Assembly: GCF_024868665.1 (NCBI RefSeq) | Contig: NC_079898.1 | Location: forward strand, 26,098,358-26,162,357 | DNA length: 64,000 bases | From: Triplophysa rosa | Lineage: Eukaryota; Chordata; Actinopteri; Cypriniformes; Nemacheilidae | Reading direction: 5' to 3' | Shown here: piece by piece, positions 60,782-64,000 of the stretch | How positions within the stretch are numbered: the first letter of the stretch is position 1 | Layout of the letters: every line of letters starts with the position of its first letter | The notes under the pieces: model-generated | Databases searched by the model: none | What the model saw: the letters and a program-made list of their open reading frames with translations, nothing else | What the model was told of the DNA's origin: nothing | Made by a program: the position numbers and the translations under genes

Positions 60782-63324
60782 TCAAATGATCATTAATCTG
60801 GATTCTTCCCGGTGACCTGCTGTGTGGAAGAAGAGATCAGTGCACGCCAAAGTTCAAGAGGAAGCCAGACGAGTGCAGTATCGAAGTGATTGATATTCAA
60901 ACATTTGCTGTATTTTTCGGCATATTTCCCACAAGGCCAGCTTACTCTGGATATGACGCTGTTGTTTAGATTTCTTTTTAGAAAGGTACAGTAATCTGTA
61001 TTGAATTGACCCCAATGCCTCTCATGTGACTGCAATCACAGTTTTTCTAAAGAACTTTTTTCTTAAATGCGAAAAAGAGAAATAAAGCTTTTTTCCCTTC
61101 GGTTCTCATGTGAGTTTATGCATTTTTACTTTTGATCTTTGTGAATCAAGCTGCTCATGTATGCATGTTTATTTATCATGACCGCATTTCTGCTGGTTTG
61201 ATTTTATTTCAGTATTAATGGACACTCGTGAATGTCTGGCATGTTCAGCGGGCGGATGCATGATGGGATGTTGTTTGTTATAATTCTGCTCATCATTCTG
61301 TTCTGACACACCTGCACATGTTGTCTGAAACCGACAAAAAAAATGCTGTTTGCATTTTAGAAAATATTACATTTGTAAATCTTCTGAATCGAGGTGAAAA
61401 TCTTTGTTGCTATATTAAAATGCAAATAAAAGCAATGAATGTATTGTATTGTGACTATCCATTTTATTAAATATGCACACATTTTTGTGTTTTTTATGCA
61501 TGTTTTTATGTGGTAGTTTAGTACATGTAAGTATATTTTTGTTATTATGATTAAATCTGTCCATAATCATAAAGGTTGTAGTGCATCCACTTTAAATTGC
61601 GAGTCGAGAAAGCTGAACAAATACAGTACTTTTACTTTCTATACATAGACGTTTTAAAATGATTTTTATATGAAAGATTAATAGGAGTGAACAGTTGTAA
61701 GCTACATCAGTTAAAGAATTTTTAACTAATTCGAACTAGATTCAAACTATTTATTAAAGGGCTGTTTGTACATGATTTGTACAGTTCATTGCTAAATATC
61801 GCCTCTCTGTGGTTGCAATTGTGAATTGCATCCTGTGAAGTGAAAAGTCCGTGTAAAAAAATCTGATTTAGTGAATAGATTTAAAAACAATTATATTAAA
61901 CTATAATTGTTTATATTTGGCCTCCTTTCCCCGCCCTTTCCTGCTATAAATATAGTTTTAAATAATAAAATGTTTGCAATTGTATCTTCATCATACATTG
62001 ATGAACAACGTATCAACTCGGTTCCAATAGCACTGCAATAACAATGATGTAAAAATGTATTGTTTGGTTTTTATGAAAAACAGCTATTAAAAAGTAAAAA
62101 TAAGAGTTTTTGGTGCTACGAATATTGCGCAACACCTAGAAAACTGATCTCAGAGCTTCGTCAGCGCTCCTCAATGTCAAAATAATTGAGGCGCACAATC
62201 AAATGAAAGAAGGCGGGTGTAACTGGCCAATCGAACGAAGAAAGCAGGGGTTACTGGCCAATAAAAAGAAAGAAGGCGGGAGTTACTGTCTACAAATGCA
62301 AGGCTCGTCGCCAGCGCTTCAGTTGTAACGGTGAAATATGCAACTAAACATTTAATAATTACGATTGAAATGTGAAAACGACTGACAGTCATATCCAGTG
62401 ATCCAAACTAAAAAACGTATTAATTTGAGTAGGCTATATACTGATATGAAAGGTAAGTTTGACGAGAGAAATAATAGTTTTCGGCGTTTTATGGATGGCG
62501 ATTGAATATGAGAACGTTTACAATGAATTGAATGGACTGTCCTGATAGACTTCCGGTAAATTAACTTGTGTAAAATCTTCACGACGTTCATTCCGTCTTT
62601 CTCCAGCAGGCGTCACTGTCACATTGTATTTCATCAAAACCTCACAAGCTGAAGAAGCGCACGAGACCAGCTACAAAGGACCTGAATGTTTTATAATGGT
62701 CTCAATAAACGGAAAAGAACGTAACTTTTAAAAAACTAAAGCTAGTATTACGAACTTACCCCTGAAGATCAGTATGATGAATACAATGTTTTGTATATGC
62801 AGTGACAATTTATTTTCTTTAAAGGTTGAGTTTTTGAGGGTGAATCATTACACTATATTTTCTTTCCACTGCTTTATGTGGCGATGATCTAAAGCTTTTT
62901 TAATTGGTTTTGTGTGAAGGAAATTTCACAAAAAGTCAGTTACAACAATGCTTCAAATCTGTTCTGGTTACAGTTGTTAGACTTTTATCTGTGAAAATCA
63001 AATAACCGGAATAACTCGCAAGAAATGTAGGAGACAGAAAGAAAAAAACTTTGCCCTGCTGTACTAAATTAATAGCAAAGATCAGTTGGAACATTTAGAT
63101 CTTGTTTTAAACAAACGTAAATGCAAATGAAGGTTTAAGTTGTCTTTTGGGGAAAATACACAAAACATTTTATTTATTCATTTTCATATTACAATGTAAG
63201 GTACAGCACAACATCAATGCTTAAATCACATGCGGTAACATTTTTTTATTTTTCAGCTGCAAGATTGACTTTGAGAATGTGAATAAAAACATTAAAGAGC
63301 CATTATTTGCAGTATGTGTATCTT
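60782..63324. other. egln1 3' UTR and intergenic sequence
   Basis: The egln1 3' UTR probably ends just past AATAAA at 61081-61086. Beyond it is AT-rich sequence with no recognised gene. A short CpG-richer patch at about 62150-62330 contains repeated ACTGGCCAATCGAACGAAG / ACTGGCCAATAAAAAGAAAG motifs, that is, three copies of GCGGGNGTNACT within 75 bases and two CCAAT boxes. It could be a promoter fragment or a small repeat. Confidence 0.4.
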
Positions 63325-63860
63325 TTAGTTTGATAAAGGACACAGTTTGACTTTTGAGTTCATGCCTAACGCAAGTCCTAGATGGAGAGGTTTAGTGAAT
63401 GTGGTCTGGATTCTGTGGATGAGGGTCATCGTGTCAGAGACGCCGTAGAAAGCCAAAACTCCTGCTTTGTGATCCACATACACTCCTATTCTAGAGCAGT
63501 TAGACACTACAGGGAGATTAGTCTCTTTTTTATTATGACAGAATGAGAATCTGGAGGGCGAGCAGAATAATCTCCAGGACTGATCATTATATCCAAATCT
63601 ACACTCATCACCCATTCCCTTTCGACTAATGCTCTTATACGCCAATGAAACAGACACTCCATAACTGCCCGTCAGCTCAATCTCACAGTAAGAGTGGTCT
63701 CTCACACTCTCTTTACACAACACCTGCTTCCAACCGTGAAATCTGTCCGGATGTTCAGGGTATTGATGGGTGGAGCCCGTGTCCGTAACCGCCCTGTTCC
63801 CTTCGGACAGACGCAGGTTTTTATTCACAGTGTTCAGATCCAGAGTGAAGCGACTGAAAT
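63325..63860 (-). CDS. PRY-SPRY (B30.2) domain, last exon of a gene truncated by the window edge
   Basis: A minus-strand frame of 178 codons ends at TGA-type stop 63325-63327. The splice acceptor CATCAG lies just upstream (63861-63862), and the exon opens DFSRFTLDLNTV, the standard beginning of a PRY-SPRY exon. Recognisable landmarks are LRLSEGNRAV, YPEHPDRFHGWKQVLCKES, YCEIELTG, SYKGISRKG-like AYKSISRKG, CRFGYNDQSW, RIGVYVDHKAGVLAFYGVSD and FTKPLHLGLAL. Such domains close TRIM/finTRIM and fish NLR proteins and some TRIM16-like or NLRP-like genes, where they bind proteins in immune signalling. The upstream exons lie beyond 64000, so the protein type cannot be decided. The frame also stays open upstream to an ATG at 63933, but that stretch lies before the acceptor. 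Confidence 0.85.
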
Positions 63861-64000
63861 CTGATGAGGAAAAACATATCCTAACGTGAGGTTCTGGGAA
63901 AAATGGAACACATTTTTGAGATCGAGATGACATGGTTGTTCTTAATCAAGTCATTTATGTGACAAATTATAAGTAATATTTAAATAGTAAGTGCTGAACT

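Overview
The window is vertebrate nuclear DNA, almost certainly from a teleost and most likely a cyprinid. Genes are split by GT-AG introns, coding exons are small islands in AT-rich sequence, and the rest is packed with short inverted-repeat DNA transposons, a tRNA-derived SINE, an L2-like LINE scrap and CA/TA microsatellites. fbln7 and zc3h6 are also close neighbours on human chromosome 2q13, so part of the gene order is ancient. All exon models were built by eye from splice signals, reading phase and remembered protein families. None has been checked against transcripts.

Layout. (1) 1-3.6 kb: no recognised coding sequence, perhaps the 3' UTR of a plus-strand gene at the extreme left, plus a tandem pair of PIF/Harbinger-type MITEs. 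(2) 3.6-21.1 kb, minus: complete fbln7 (8 coding exons, 444 aa), with introns full of transposons. (3) 22.0-25.2 kb: a head-to-head pair of divergent MHC class II genes, alpha on minus and beta on plus. Their start codons are 376 bp apart and a 211-bp MITE sits in the shared promoter. (4) 25.9-34.2 kb, plus: zc3h6 (12 coding exons in this model), including a probable U12-type AT-initiated intron directly after the second CCCH finger. (5) 36.8-43.5 kb, minus: a large divergent vinculin/alpha-catenin family gene (about 1,512 aa) with one 3,252-bp exon. (6) 46.3-60.8 kb, plus: egln1-like HIF prolyl hydroxylase (5 exons, 332 aa) with an 11.6-kb first intron full of foldback and MITE elements. (7) 63.3-64 kb, minus: the last exon of a PRY-SPRY (B30.2) gene whose other exons lie beyond the right edge.

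The genes do not form one pathway. fbln7 encodes a secreted matrix protein, the MHC pair a probable non-classical antigen-presentation-like heterodimer, zc3h6 a nuclear RNA-binding CCCH protein, the vinculin-like gene a probable actin/adhesion protein, and egln1 the oxygen sensor that marks HIF-alpha. The least ordinary objects are the class II pair, which lacks the usual peptide-anchoring residues and lies between two anciently linked genes; the giant-exon vinculin-family gene; the AT-type intron of zc3h6; and a 2-kb transposon that keeps a spliceable first exon and last exon.
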